Below the pieces are notes generated by a model that saw only the letters and a program-made list of their open reading frames with translations, did not search any database and was not told the DNA's origin. This document shows positions 47,754 through 57,674 of a stretch of DNA of 64,000 nucleotides, piece by piece (within the stretch, counting starts at the first letter, position 1; every line of letters begins with the position of its first letter). Both the position numbers and the translations under genes were made by a program. Where the stretch lies: assembly GCF_008329715.1 (NCBI RefSeq), contig NZ_VTSR01000021.1:62001-126000 (forward strand), written 5' to 3'. This stretch comes from Gimesia chilikensis. Its GTDB lineage: Bacteria; Planctomycetota; Planctomycetia; Planctomycetales; Planctomycetaceae.

Positions 47754-49091
47754 ATGCACGTCTCGGAATACGATCCTTATTCGCCCACGATTCGCAAGAA
47801 AGACTCGTTCACCAACCGGCTGCTGCTGGTGCGGATGCACAAGCATTACTGGTATTACCGGGTGACTTATCCCGGAAAGGTGCTGTTGTTCGGTTTCTTC
47901 CTGTCGGGCATTGGTACGATTTCGGTATCGGTGCCGATTTATAATCTCTTCAGTATCCTGATGGCGTTGATCCTGGTAGACGGGCTCGCTTCCTGGTTTT
48001 TTCGTCCCCGCTGTGAACTTGAGGGGGACTTCCCCGCACAGACGACAGCCGGACAGCCAGCAGTGGGACACTTCACGGTGACAAATCGGGGCTGGCTGCC
48101 CGTGTACGATATGGCGGTCGCTTTCCGCTGGCTGGAGAAGCCACTGACCCAGATCGACCGGGATGACACGCTGAATTATCTGCCCAAAGGCGAATCGGCC
48201 GAGGTTACAGTCACTATCGATGCACCGCAACGGGGCTTTTATGCATTACCCAAGCTGGGCGTACACACGCTGTTTCCCTTTCACCTGAACCGGTCGGGGA
48301 GTGCAGCACTGCCGGGGAAATCACTATTGGTGCTGCCGGCGTTTCATAAGCTGACGAGCGTGGATTTACCGGTAGGGAGCAAGTTTCAGCCGGGCGGAAT
48401 TGCGTTGACGTCCAACGTGGGGGAATCTCCCGAGTACGTGGGCAACCGCGAATATGTGCCGGGTGAACCGGCGCGGCGACTCGACTTTCGCTCCTGGGCA
48501 CGACTCGGTAAACCGGTGGTTCGCGAATACCAGGAAGAATATTACTGTCGCATCGCGCTGATTCTGGATACCTATATGCCGACGGAGCCCTGGCTGAAGC
48601 GGAAGTGGAAGTCACTGGGGCAGCGGACCGGGTTGGGAACTCCCACCGCGGAGACGACGAATGTGCTGGAGGCGGGGATCAGCCTGACGGCTTCGATTGC
48701 GGATGCACTGGCGCGGGGTGAGTACCTGATCGACCTGTTTGCGGCGGGACCGGAGTTGTATGTGTTTCGAGCCGGTCGGCATACGGCCCATTTTGATAAC
48801 GTGCTGGAGATACTCTCCTGCGTCGATCGCTGTCCCGACGATCCATTCGAGACGATCGGACCTGCGGTATTTGAAGAGCTGTCGAATGTCTCGACGGCGG
48901 TCTGCCTGTTCCTGGACTGGGATCATCAGCGGGAAAAGATGGCGCGGGCGGTACTCGATTCCGGCGCGAGTCTGAAGACGATTATCATTCATGACGGTCC
49001 GACAACGGTGCCTTACAACGCAGACGAATTCGGCGAGGCATATCATTTCACATCTGAAGAGATCGCACGCGGAAAGGTGGAAACGATATGA
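47754..49091 (+). CDS. DUF58 membrane protein
   Basis: 445 residues. A hydrophobic hairpin (about 40-85, YPGKVLLFGFFLSGIGTISV, then IYNLFSILMALILVDGLASW) is followed by a beta-rich domain, then the DUF58 signature VPGEPARRLDFRSWARLGKPVV (split in part: EYVPGEP and RRLDFRSWAR) at about 240-265, and a VWA-like end (IALILDTYMP). The partner of MoxR in this operon. Its stop overlaps the transglutaminase gene start by 4 bases (ATGA), so translation is coupled. Confidence 0.92.
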   Translation: MHVSEYDPYSPTIRKKDSFTNRLLLVRMHKHYWYYRVTYPGKVLLFGFFLSGIGTISVSVPIYNLFSILMALILVDGLASWFFRPRCELEGDFPAQTTAGQPAVGHFTVTNRGWLPVYDMAVAFRWLEKPLTQIDRDDTLNYLPKGESAEVTVTIDAPQRGFYALPKLGVHTLFPFHLNRSGSAALPGKSLLVLPAFHKLTSVDLPVGSKFQPGGIALTSNVGESPEYVGNREYVPGEPARRLDFRSWARLGKPVVREYQEEYYCRIALILDTYMPTEPWLKRKWKSLGQRTGLGTPTAETTNVLEAGISLTASIADALARGEYLIDLFAAGPELYVFRAGRHTAHFDNVLEILSCVDRCPDDPFETIGPAVFEELSNVSTAVCLFLDWDHQREKMARAVLDSGASLKTIIIHDGPTTVPYNADEFGEAYHFTSEEIARGKVETI

Positions 49092-51106
49092 ATGCGCAGC
49101 GGACGATTGCTTTCACGATGCTCAGCCTGGAATGTGCCACGTTTTCGATTCTCTCGGAGACGCTGTTTTTCTCCTTCAGCATCATCGTGCTGGCGGCGCT
49201 GTCGTATTTCGCCGTATTGCGTTACTCGTTTTCCAAACGGCAGGTATTCTGGGTGACCAGTGTTCTGGCGGTACTGTTTATTGTGAAGTACATGCTCTAT
49301 CAGCATGATTTTACGCTCGACCGGCTGGCGATTCGCACACCGCTGGCCTACGCAGCGGCACAGTTCGTGATGACGGTGCAGTTGCGACAGCTGTTCGACA
49401 GTCACTTCGAACCGTTTCTGCCGGCTTCGTTTCCATTACTGGGAGTGATCGTTTTCATTCTGACCGGTGATATCCTCGTGTATGGATCAAAGGGGCTCTA
49501 CTACCAGGTGCTGGTTTTCAGCTATGCGCTGCTGACGGGCGTTTATTTCCAGATCGGACATGCGGCGCGTAAACCTCGAGAAACCGAACGCTCTCTCTGG
49601 TCGGTCTATGTTATTCGAGCCGGGTTCTTTGCGACGATCTGGCTGCTGGGCTGGCTGACAGCCACGGGTATGGACCGCTACGAACGGGAACTGGATCAGC
49701 TGTATTACCGGCTGATTGAGCCCCGCACGGCGGGTATTGCTTCACGAGCCGGGTTCTCAACCATTTCCCGGCTGGGAAGCATGACGTCTCACTTTGACCA
49801 GGGAGCCGATCAGATCCGGTTACGGGTCAAGTCGACCGATGAGCCGGGTTATTTCCGCGGTCGGGCATTCGTCCAGTTTCTGAATTCGGAATGGCATTCG
49901 GAAGTGGGGAGTCATAATGTCCCGATCATCGCGATGCCTCCGGCGGGGGTGCAGGCCAGTGTTCCCGATGATGGTACCTGGTTTCTACTGGGGCAGGCGA
50001 AGTCACCCAACTGGATTGAGTACCAGGTCTGGTCCCAGGATCCGGGTCATATCTTTGCGCCGCTGAATACGCCGCTCGTGTATGCCTTCGCTGACAGTAT
50101 TCAGTTCGACAGCCAGGAAGTGCTGACTTCACGGACGATGGCCAGTGGCTTTCCTTATTCGGTCTTTTATCCCCGTCAGTTGCTGCCGCAGCGTCCCGAA
50201 CACGATGCAGCGCTGCAGCGGTTGTTGCAGTTGCCGGATGAGATCGACCCCGCAATCAAGCAACTGGCGGAAGACGTGTTCGCGGGCTGTGAAACTTCCG
50301 AGGCGAAGATCCAGCGGGTACAGGCTTACTTCCAGAATAACTATGAGTATGAACTCGGAATTAACGTACCGTACGGAGAAGACCCGTTGACCTACTTCCT
50401 GCGGGAGAAGCCGGCGGCCCATTGTGAATACTTCGCTTCGGGGACGGCTCTGCTCCTCAGACTTGCGGGCGTACCCTGTCGTTACATTACGGGGTATGTG
50501 GTTCGCGAACGGAATGCCTACGATCAGTTCTGGGTCGCTCGCAGCCGACACGCGCATGCGTGGGTGGAGGCCTGGGATGATAATCGGGGCTGGGTGACTG
50601 TAGAATCGACGCCGTTTGCCGGGCAGCCGGAGTTCGAAACCCCCGGTTCGGCACGACAGTACTGGGAGTCGGTAATGGGCCAGTTCTCCCGGCTCAAGAT
50701 GGCTCTGCAACAGGGGCAGTGGATCCTGGCGATGTCGGAAGCCCAGTTGCCTCTGCTGCTGCTGGTCGGTGGTGTGGTGCTGTGGTTCCTGGTGCGGTGG
50801 GTGTTGCATCTGGTCCTGCGACAGCTGAAAACTCGTGCGGAGTTTCGCGAAAATCCGTTACATATTCAGGAGTTACATCGCCTGCTGTCTCAGATGGATC
50901 GTCTGCTGGCCCGTAAAAGTCTGGTTCGTGAGCCTGGGGAAACGTTGATGCAGTTTTCCCGTCGGATTCAGAATCAGGAGATCTCCCACTGGTATCAAAC
51001 CTATGCCAACAGCCGGTTTATGCCGGAAAATGAGTCGCTGCAGGAGCAGATCAGCCAACTACGGTCGCAGTTGCAGGAAATCCGCAGTCGGAAAGCCTCT
51101 GTCTGA
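49088..51106 (+). CDS. transglutaminase-like membrane protein (DUF3488/TgpA type)
   Basis: 672 residues. About five to six N-terminal membrane helices (about 8-185) lead to a periplasmic part with a transglutaminase-like domain: catalytic Cys446 in AHCEYFASGTALLLR, His490 in RHAHAWVEAW and the Asp in the following EAWDDNRGW region. Another membrane helix is at about 548-575 (LLLLVGGVVLWFLVRWVLHL), then a coiled-coil tail. Related to TgpA of Pseudomonas, which works with MoxR and DUF58; role inferred, and substrate unknown. It shares the operon with the two upstream genes and overlaps DUF58 by ATGA. Confidence 0.93.
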   Translation: MNAQRTIAFTMLSLECATFSILSETLFFSFSIIVLAALSYFAVLRYSFSKRQVFWVTSVLAVLFIVKYMLYQHDFTLDRLAIRTPLAYAAAQFVMTVQLRQLFDSHFEPFLPASFPLLGVIVFILTGDILVYGSKGLYYQVLVFSYALLTGVYFQIGHAARKPRETERSLWSVYVIRAGFFATIWLLGWLTATGMDRYERELDQLYYRLIEPRTAGIASRAGFSTISRLGSMTSHFDQGADQIRLRVKSTDEPGYFRGRAFVQFLNSEWHSEVGSHNVPIIAMPPAGVQASVPDDGTWFLLGQAKSPNWIEYQVWSQDPGHIFAPLNTPLVYAFADSIQFDSQEVLTSRTMASGFPYSVFYPRQLLPQRPEHDAALQRLLQLPDEIDPAIKQLAEDVFAGCETSEAKIQRVQAYFQNNYEYELGINVPYGEDPLTYFLREKPAAHCEYFASGTALLLRLAGVPCRYITGYVVRERNAYDQFWVARSRHAHAWVEAWDDNRGWVTVESTPFAGQPEFETPGSARQYWESVMGQFSRLKMALQQGQWILAMSEAQLPLLLLVGGVVLWFLVRWVLHLVLRQLKTRAEFRENPLHIQELHRLLSQMDRLLARKSLVREPGETLMQFSRRIQNQEISHWYQTYANSRFMPENESLQEQISQLRSQLQEIRSRKASV

Positions 51107-51305
51107 CCGGGAAAGCGGCAGATTTTGCCTGTGAAAACGGGGTTGGCAGACTGTGAGCTCCGGGCTAGAATCCGACCCTCATCTCTCAAATCTCAAACTA
51201 TTTCCAAAAGACTACACCAGTTTTCAAAGACGGACCGGGCGTGCGCCTGTATTTGCATGCGCGTCTGTCTTTGACACTTCCTTTATCAGAAACGGGATTC
51301 TCTCA

Positions 51306-51515
51306 ATGAAAGTTCTCTCCAAAGCACTCCTCATCGTGATTCTTCCGAGCCTGTCTCTGTTTGCCACCGGGTGCGATCTGTTACCGCACGCGTTTCATCC
51401 CAGTCAGTGGCATAAACTGAATCGGCAGCCGGCACCACGGCAGGATACTTACTTCTCTGTCCCCGACCATATTCCGGAGCGGGACTTTCCTCATCAGACA
51501 GAGAACGACAAATAA
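51306..51515 (+). CDS. small lipoprotein, unknown function
   Basis: 69 residues from the ATG at 51306. A lipoprotein signal ends in ATGC at about Cys23, then a short Pro/His-rich body with no domain (HPSQWHKLNRQPAPRQDTYF). The in-frame region before the ATG (from 51153) lacks a start context and is not counted. It is about 200 bases past the transglutaminase gene. Function unknown; it could be an envelope assembly accessory. Confidence 0.65.
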   Translation: MKVLSKALLIVILPSLSLFATGCDLLPHAFHPSQWHKLNRQPAPRQDTYFSVPDHIPERDFPHQTENDK

Positions 51516-51567
51516 AAGCCAGGTCAGCGGGCTGAAGGCAGCGACAGATACGGAAGCCTGATCGGGT

Positions 51568-52710
51568 TTACTGCGACTTCGCTGCTGAAAACATCTGGCG
51601 GTCGAGCACATCACCTTTGAGGTTTTTCAGCTCAGCCGTCATGGTGCCTGCTGCGCGGTCACAGGTGAGCAGCAGATAGCTGTCCTGTCCGGCGAGGAAT
51701 TTTGAATGCGGGTCCGGGTACTTTGTGCCTGTGCCACTGAGCGAGGTGTTGTAACAGGTCAGACCATCCACCTCGGCCCGCTCGGCGAAATAGCCAAAGC
51801 CTGTGACGCAGAGCGTTCCCCGTTGAAAGAGCTTGTGCCAGTCCCCCTTGAGCTTGCCCCGCATGGTGGCGTTGCGCTCGTTATACAGGGTTACGGTAAG
51901 ACCGGGATTGCTCTGCGTGAGTTGCTCGTACCAGCGATACTGTTTTGAGTCGTGACCAAACGGATGACAGGTCTGCCAGGTGGTGCCGAAATCGGACGTG
52001 TGGTTGAAGTCGAGGGCGATCAACCGCAGATCGAAGTCCGGGAGATCGAAGTGCCATTTCCATCCTTCGTCAGGTAACGCGAAGACGCGGCGGAACGCGG
52101 TTGCTTCGACATCGTAAACGGCGTGTGCCGGGGGCTGCTGACCCCGGGGATGGGCTTCGCGGTCATGATTTCCGAGTACTGGCATGAAGGGAGTCGAGCG
52201 GAACAGTTGCGGGTATTTGCCGATGAGCTGCAGGTAGGGCTCAATGCATTCCGGTTTCCCGGGGCCGCAGGTCTGCCAGAGATTGCGGATGTTGTCGCCG
52301 GCGGTGAGCAGCAGATGCACATCGTCTTTTTTCAGCTGAGACAGATCGGGTTGTGACTGCCAGTCCGCGGCGACCGCGATGCGCAGGACATCGGTGGGAA
52401 ACGCTTTGAATGTCGCGAGTGACGACTTTTGGGTTCCGGTCTGGACCAAGTAATGATAGACCGTGTCGCGCTGAGGCAGCGGAATCTCGACATGATGCAG
52501 TCTTGCGTTACCCGGTTGGCTGATGGTCTGCAGGGAATCAGCGGCGGTGCCGAAGTAAACCACGGAGTCGCCGGGCTGGTCGCTGTACCAGTTGACCACA
52601 ATTCGATCGGGGCGATGGTTGTTGCAGGTGAGCCAGATGCGTTCGATGTCTGCTGCGGTGACCGTGAGGGGAACCAGGAAGAGGCTGAGCAGGAATGCGG
52701 ATAATCTCAT
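51568..52710 (-). CDS. exported metallophosphoesterase-like protein with degenerate metal site
   Basis: 380 residues with a signal peptide (FLLSLFLVPLTVTAA). An N-terminal fibronectin-like purple-acid-phosphatase domain (about 20-105: RIVVNWYSDQPGDSVVYFG) precedes a calcineurin-like domain: AGDN about 137 and GNHD about 176 are present. The first motif, normally D-x-H or GDxG, is VAADWQ, and the C-terminal GHxH is replaced by GFGYFAE. The metal centre may therefore be altered, and catalysis is uncertain. It is convergent with the small lipoprotein gene, and divergent from the TPR gene after 353 bases. Confidence 0.88.
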   Translation of the reverse strand: MRLSAFLLSLFLVPLTVTAADIERIWLTCNNHRPDRIVVNWYSDQPGDSVVYFGTAADSLQTISQPGNARLHHVEIPLPQRDTVYHYLVQTGTQKSSLATFKAFPTDVLRIAVAADWQSQPDLSQLKKDDVHLLLTAGDNIRNLWQTCGPGKPECIEPYLQLIGKYPQLFRSTPFMPVLGNHDREAHPRGQQPPAHAVYDVEATAFRRVFALPDEGWKWHFDLPDFDLRLIALDFNHTSDFGTTWQTCHPFGHDSKQYRWYEQLTQSNPGLTVTLYNERNATMRGKLKGDWHKLFQRGTLCVTGFGYFAERAEVDGLTCYNTSLSGTGTKYPDPHSKFLAGQDSYLLLTCDRAAGTMTAELKNLKGDVLDRQMFSAAKSQ

Positions 52711-53063
52711 GGAAGTCTCGTGTGTGGGAGGTAGATCGTTTCAATATGGATTAGAAGTCAGTGTAGGCTGAGATACAGCTGGATGCCATGTTGGCTTTGA
52801 TTGTAACGTGCGAATACTGATCTTTTGTGTTGGCGGTGTTAAAGTTGTTTATTTATCGCGGTCGCGAGATCCAACGACGCGGATGCGGTTCGCGTAAGAG
52901 TAAAGAGCCCTTGAATCCTGCTGAAGAATTGGCATTTTTAAGGATGAATGCCGCTTTTAGACAGGAAATGCAGGGGCATGCGGTCTAAAATTACGTTCCC
53001 GGAGGCAGCAAGAGGCCCGGCAGTGCCTCGATTTTTTGATGAAACGTTAGATGCGGTGCTCGA
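52711..53063. other. divergent intergenic region before the TPR gene
   Basis: 353 bases between divergent genes, fairly AT-rich around 52800-52850. I could not define promoters. A TCGCG/CGCGA palindrome is near 52856. Short open frames in it look non-coding. Confidence 0.4.
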
Positions 53064-54518
53064 TTGCGTTCCCAGGCGACTGATTCAACTGAGACAAACA
53101 CGAAGACAACGGCGCGAAAGAAGCGTCTGCTGGTTGTCGGTCTGATCCTGCTGGGCATCGTGGGCAGTGCGCCTTTCTGGGGGCAGGGATTGTGGGTCGA
53201 TTTCTGTCAGCAGCGGGCGGAAGCAAATCTGCTTGCACGCGATCCGGAACGAGCCCTGGAATGGATTGCCTCGGCGGAGCGGTCTGCAGCTGAGAATCCC
53301 CGGACGACGCTGCTGAAGGCACGCGCCTTACGGAAGGCTCACGATGTGGAAGGCGCTTATACAGCGCTGAAACACTATTTCGAGCTGGCAGGTGCCACAC
53401 CCGCGTTTGAACAGGAGCAATGGTTGCTGAAAGCGCAGGTGGGAGATAATTCTGACCTGCAGATGCACCTGGGTAAAATGCTGATCGAGCCGACCGGAAG
53501 TATGCAGGATATCTGCGAGACCTATGTCAACAGCTGCATTCTGAACTATCAGTTCGATGATGCCTTGAAGATCCTGCAATTGTGGGAAGCGGACTTTCCT
53601 GACGATCCGCTGCCCAATTTCATGCGGGGAAAAATGTATGAGCACAATCTTGCCTGGAAGGAAGCCGGGGTTGAGTATGAGTCTTCACTGAGCAAGGATC
53701 CCGGTTTTGCGCCGGCGGCTTACAGCCTGGGTCGCATTCAGTTGACGCTGAAGAAAACGGAGCAGGCATTGGAGTATTATCAACGGGCCGTTGAGAGTGC
53801 CGATCAGCCAGGACCGGCCCAGGTGGGAGTGGCCCGTTGTCTGCGATTGCTGAACCGGAATGCCGAGGCGAAAGCGTTGTTGCAAGAGGTACTGGCGAAC
53901 GAACCAGAGGAGTTGCAGAAAGCTTATCAGGCTTTGGGGGATCATAAAGCAGCGGCGCTCTCGGAGCCGCAACTGGAAATGGCCAGGCTGGAACTGGGGG
54001 CGAAGAATTACGAAGCAGCACTCAAGTGGCTGGAGCCGGCAGCGGAGGCAAATCCCCTGGACCTGGGAATTAAGAACTCGCTGGTGCAGGTCTACAGCCG
54101 ACTGGGTCGCAAGGAAGAAGCCCGCGAATTGGGACAGGTCGTCAAGGAGACCAATGAAGTTCTGGCGGAGATTCCCAAGCTGCTGGATCAGGTACAGGTG
54201 AATCCGGGGGATGTGGCACTGCGGTTTGAAATCGGTCGAAAGTACCTGAAGTACGTTTCGGAGGAGCAGGGCGTTGTCTGGCTGAATAGCGTGCTGAGTT
54301 ACCAGCCGAATCACCCGGGGGCCCACCAGGAACTGGCAAAATACTATGAGCAGAATCTCTCCCGCGGTCCCAACTTCGAGCGACTGGCCAGGCTGCATCG
54401 GGAGCGGGCAGAGGAACTGGCGGGCCACAGCGAGAACCGGGATGTGCCTGTCAGCACCAATAAAAATAATCCGCAGGCGACACCTGTCGAAGAGCCTGTA
54501 AAGGCGAGTCAGCCATGA
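53064..54518 (+). CDS. membrane-anchored TPR protein
   Basis: 484 residues if it starts at TTG 53064, which is the only in-frame start that leaves the N-terminal anchor (about 20-42, RLLVVGLILLGIVGSAPFWG) intact after an upstream stop at 53040. No good SD is seen, so the start is uncertain. About eight TPRs fill residues 60-460 (LIEPTGSMQDICETYVNSCI, APAAYSLGRIQLTLKKTEQA). The stop overlaps the start of the FG-GAP gene (ATGA), so the two are translated together. It matches the TPR portion of the fused protein at 33.4 kb in order of modules. Confidence 0.85.
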   Translation: MRSQATDSTETNTKTTARKKRLLVVGLILLGIVGSAPFWGQGLWVDFCQQRAEANLLARDPERALEWIASAERSAAENPRTTLLKARALRKAHDVEGAYTALKHYFELAGATPAFEQEQWLLKAQVGDNSDLQMHLGKMLIEPTGSMQDICETYVNSCILNYQFDDALKILQLWEADFPDDPLPNFMRGKMYEHNLAWKEAGVEYESSLSKDPGFAPAAYSLGRIQLTLKKTEQALEYYQRAVESADQPGPAQVGVARCLRLLNRNAEAKALLQEVLANEPEELQKAYQALGDHKAAALSEPQLEMARLELGAKNYEAALKWLEPAAEANPLDLGIKNSLVQVYSRLGRKEEARELGQVVKETNEVLAEIPKLLDQVQVNPGDVALRFEIGRKYLKYVSEEQGVVWLNSVLSYQPNHPGAHQELAKYYEQNLSRGPNFERLARLHRERAEELAGHSENRDVPVSTNKNNPQATPVEEPVKASQP

Positions 54519-56242
54519 ATGTAAAGTCGATGCGATCCCTGTTTCAATCCAACTGGTTTTGCTGGCTGGTGCTGCTGACGCTGTTTGTCGGCTGCCAGTC
54601 AGAGACGGAGTCAGTCAAGTCGAACACGAATAACACCAAAGAGGGAACGCAGGTGTCGAGTTCTGAAGAAGGAGTGGCGCCTGTGTTTCGAGATGTCTGG
54701 CCGGAGCTGAAGCTGGACTTTACTTATCGCAATGGACGTGAAGCGGGAGAGCTGGCGATCCTGGAAACCATCGGGGGCGGTACCGCGATCTTCGACTATG
54801 ATCGCGACGGTAAGCAGGATCTGTTCTTTCCCGGTGGTGGAACGTTTGAAAATAAGAGCACAAAGGGTTATCCATCCGTGCTGCTGAGGCACACGGGGGA
54901 TTTTCAGTTTGAAGATCGGACTGTTCCGGCGGGACTGGATCTGGCGGCGTTTTACAGCAATGGTTGTGCTGTGGGCGACTATGACAACGATGGTTTTTCC
55001 GACCTGCTGGTGACCGGCTATGGCGGTTCGGTGCTCTGGAGAAACCTGGGAGACGGAACCTTTGAAGAGGTGGCTGTCGATGCCGGTGTGCGTGACTGTT
55101 TCATGGGAACGAGTGCCGGCTGGGGTGACCTGAATGGTGACGGTCTGCTGGATCTGTATCTGACGCAGTACGCGGACTGGTCGTTCGAAAATAACCCTCC
55201 GTGTGAACTGACTCCGGGCGTACCCGATGTCTGTTCGCCTCATTCTTTCACAGGCAAGAAAGACAAGGTTTATTACAGCAAAGGGGACGGCACCTTTTAC
55301 GATGCGACCGAGGAAGCGGGCCTGGTTCCCGAGGGCAAAGGATTGGGTGTGTTGCTGGCGGATCTGGATAATGATGCGGATCTGGACGTCTATGTGTGTA
55401 ACGATACGGTCGAGAATTTTCTCTACCTGAATGACGGGAAAGGGAAGCTGGAAGAGGTCGGCATCATCAATGGTGCCGCCGTCGATGATGGAGCCACACC
55501 GAATGGAAGCATGGGAGTGGACATCATGGACTATAACCAGGACGGTCTGCCTGATCTGTGGGTGGCGAATTATGAGAAAGAGGCGTTTGCCCTGTATCGG
55601 AATGACGGCGATGCCCAGTTTCTGCACGTGAGCAACGATACGGGGGTGACCTCGATTGGAACCCTGTTTGTCGGTTTCGGGACCGCCTGTGCGGACTTTG
55701 ATCTGGATGGGGATGAAGATGTAATGGTGGCCAACGGGCATGTGGCGTACTACTCGACCCACTCACCGTTTCGGCAGAAGCCACTTTACTTGGAAAATCG
55801 GGACGGACGTTTTCTGCAACGGGAGTTCTCAGGCGACTCATATCTGGGGCAAGCCCACACCGGCCGGGGCCTGGCAGTTTCCGATTTAAATCAAGACGGG
55901 AAACTGGATGTGGTGATCTCGAATTTTTATGATCCGCCGGCAATTCTCAAAAATGAGACCGAAGGGGCAGGCTCCTGGATTGCTGTGCGTCTGGTTGGTA
56001 TACAGAGCAATCGAGACGCGGTCGGAGCACGGCTGGTGCTGCATACGTCAGCCGGCGATCAGGTCAGACAGGTTAAGGGGGGAGGCAGTTATCTGTCTGC
56101 CAATGACTTGCTGGTGCACTGGGGAGTGCCTGAGGGCGTAAGTATTGAGAGCCTAGATATTTACTGGCCCTCTGGGACTCAACAGACGCTGAAAAATGTG
56201 AATCAGCGCGAGGTTAAGCAGATTCTTGAGCCGACTCCCTGA
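54515..56242 (+). CDS. CRTAC1-like FG-GAP/ASPIC-UnbV lipoprotein
   Basis: 575 residues. The lipoprotein signal ends FVGC (Cys27). FG-GAP blades with calcium loops: DYDRDGKQDLFF (about 94), DYDNDGFSDLLV (155), DLNGDGLLDLYL (205), DLDNDADLDVYV (283), DYNQDGLPDLWV (339), DFDLDGDEDVMV (394), DLNQDGKLDVVI (459). An ASPIC/UnbV domain ends it (about 487-570: WIAVRLVGIQSNRDAVGARL). The family occurs in human CRTAC1 and many planctomycetes; a surface-binding or calcium-dependent role is likely. It is translationally coupled to the TPR protein upstream. Confidence 0.93.
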   Translation: MNVKSMRSLFQSNWFCWLVLLTLFVGCQSETESVKSNTNNTKEGTQVSSSEEGVAPVFRDVWPELKLDFTYRNGREAGELAILETIGGGTAIFDYDRDGKQDLFFPGGGTFENKSTKGYPSVLLRHTGDFQFEDRTVPAGLDLAAFYSNGCAVGDYDNDGFSDLLVTGYGGSVLWRNLGDGTFEEVAVDAGVRDCFMGTSAGWGDLNGDGLLDLYLTQYADWSFENNPPCELTPGVPDVCSPHSFTGKKDKVYYSKGDGTFYDATEEAGLVPEGKGLGVLLADLDNDADLDVYVCNDTVENFLYLNDGKGKLEEVGIINGAAVDDGATPNGSMGVDIMDYNQDGLPDLWVANYEKEAFALYRNDGDAQFLHVSNDTGVTSIGTLFVGFGTACADFDLDGDEDVMVANGHVAYYSTHSPFRQKPLYLENRDGRFLQREFSGDSYLGQAHTGRGLAVSDLNQDGKLDVVISNFYDPPAILKNETEGAGSWIAVRLVGIQSNRDAVGARLVLHTSAGDQVRQVKGGGSYLSANDLLVHWGVPEGVSIESLDIYWPSGTQQTLKNVNQREVKQILEPTP

Positions 56243-56591
56243 TCCCTTGTACTGGTCCTCGATATCCAAATATAGTGGCTCCAACTCGATGCGCTGCGCT
56301 CATCAAGGGCTGGAGCACACTGAACGGTGTGTACGCAAGTCTCGAAACTTAAATAAGTTAAGTAAATTAAAATTAGTGCAAAAATAGTATGTTTGGTCGA
56401 TACTTGAGTATGAAGAGATTGTTTTATATTGAAGAAAATATAGAATAGACTATTGGGGAAACCTTTAGCGCTCCCCCCGGACTTAATGTCCCTGGCACAC
56501 CAGACCTCTGTCTTACGTCTGGATAGCTCATGTTGCCAGTCTTTGTGTTATAAAGTGCTCATTTTTTCTATTTTTCTGCAGGAGAGTGTTG
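56243..56591. other. intergenic region before DUF1559 gene
   Basis: 349 bases. The first part has short inverted sequences (GCTCCA...TGGAGC at about 56278-56315; CACAC...GTGTG shortly after) that could end the upstream transcript, but without T-runs. About 56345-56460 is strongly AT-rich and probably holds the DUF1559 promoter. No gene seen. Confidence 0.5.
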
Positions 56592-57602
56592 ATGAGAGTC
56601 TTTCAGAGAAGACGCGCATTCACGCTGATTGAGTTGCTCGTCGTGATCGCCATTATTGCTATTTTAATTGCCTTGCTGCTGCCAGCGGTACAGCAGGCGC
56701 GTGAGGCCGCCCGTCGGTCGCAGTGTAAGAACAACCTGAAACAGTTCGGGCTGGCTCTGCACAATTACCATGAAACCCATGGCTGTTTTGGACAACTGAC
56801 CCTGTCGTCTTACTATCATGGAAGTTCACCCGGAATTAAGCCCTGGACCGGTTTCAGCCAGCAGGCGATGCTGCTGCCCTTCCTGGATCAGGCCAACATC
56901 TACAACCAGTTTGATTTCCAGTTCTCCTGTGAAGAATCACCGAACAATGCTACGGGAATCCGGAATGCCGGGATTGGTGTTTTCCGTTGTCCTTCGGACC
57001 CCCGCTACCTCAACTATGGTGAAGGTCATCTAAACTATTACGTGTCGGCAGGCCCGTGCATGGGTTGGGATCCAGACCTGGGTTATCAGGTAGGTTTTTC
57101 TCGCTACGAACTGATTACGCGAGTTTCCGATATTCTGGATGGAACTTCGAATGTGGTCGCGATGAGTGAACGAATTGTAGGAAGCGCTAACAGCTCCTCA
57201 TTTAATATTAACGGCGATGTGGCAAGATCGGTTGGAACCAGCTTTAATTCAAGGCAGACGACGTTCCCTACGAAGTCTCAATTAGACACTCATGGAACTG
57301 CTTGTAGCAATCCTACTGCTTTCTATACACATCGTGGATCTCGCTGGATGCGGGCAGACGAGTGTTGGTTTAACACCTGGAACACTCCGAACTCGCCTAA
57401 TCCGGACTGCAGCACAGGCAATGGTGGCCATGCTGGTGGAGATGCTCCTGCAGCACAGGCTGCCCGTAGCCGTCACACCGGTGGTGTGCATGCTCTGATG
57501 GCCGATGGCTCAGTACACTTTGTATCTGAGAACATCGACTTGCAGAAATGGCAACAGCTGGGTGCGATCGCTGATGGTGCCGCTGTCAGTATCAACGAGT
57601 AA
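56592..57602 (+). CDS. DUF1559 prepilin-like protein
   Basis: 336 residues from the ATG at 56592 (GGAGAG 6 bases upstream); a GTG six bases earlier is possible. Leader and helix [19 protein letters not shown], then [20 protein letters not shown]. The usual Gly before the cleavage site is Ala (RAFTLIE), the main oddity: prepilin peptidases normally need Gly at -1, although Ala is tolerated in some cases. The C-terminal [17 protein letters not shown] is typical. Homologous to the 40.8-41.8 kb gene. Confidence 0.93.
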   Translation: MRVFQRRRAFTLIELLVVIAIIAILIALLLPAVQQAREAARRSQCKNNLKQFGLALHNYHETHGCFGQLTLSSYYHGSSPGIKPWTGFSQQAMLLPFLDQANIYNQFDFQFSCEESPNNATGIRNAGIGVFRCPSDPRYLNYGEGHLNYYVSAGPCMGWDPDLGYQVGFSRYELITRVSDILDGTSNVVAMSERIVGSANSSSFNINGDVARSVGTSFNSRQTTFPTKSQLDTHGTACSNPTAFYTHRGSRWMRADECWFNTWNTPNSPNPDCSTGNGGHAGGDAPAAQAARSRHTGGVHALMADGSVHFVSENIDLQKWQQLGAIADGAAVSINE

Positions 57603-57638
57603 TCCGATTTCTGACATCGCTTAGCGATAACGAATCCT

Positions 57639-57674
57639 CAGCCCGGCAATTTTCGTTGCCGGGCTGTTTTCTTT
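57639..57674 (+). terminator. intrinsic terminator after DUF1559 gene
   Basis: Perfect stem CAGCCCGGCAA / TTGCCGGGCTG with a 6-base loop, followed by TTTTCTTT. Confidence 0.9.

Noticed and set aside
46703-51106. MoxR operon as a defence or novel island
   Set aside because: MoxR/DUF58/transglutaminase is a well-known conserved arrangement and shows no nuclease or toxin.
54611-55762. 383-residue open frame antisense to the CRTAC1-like gene
   Set aside because: Composition (Ile/Val/His-rich) reflects the complement of the repeated Asp codons of FG-GAP loops.
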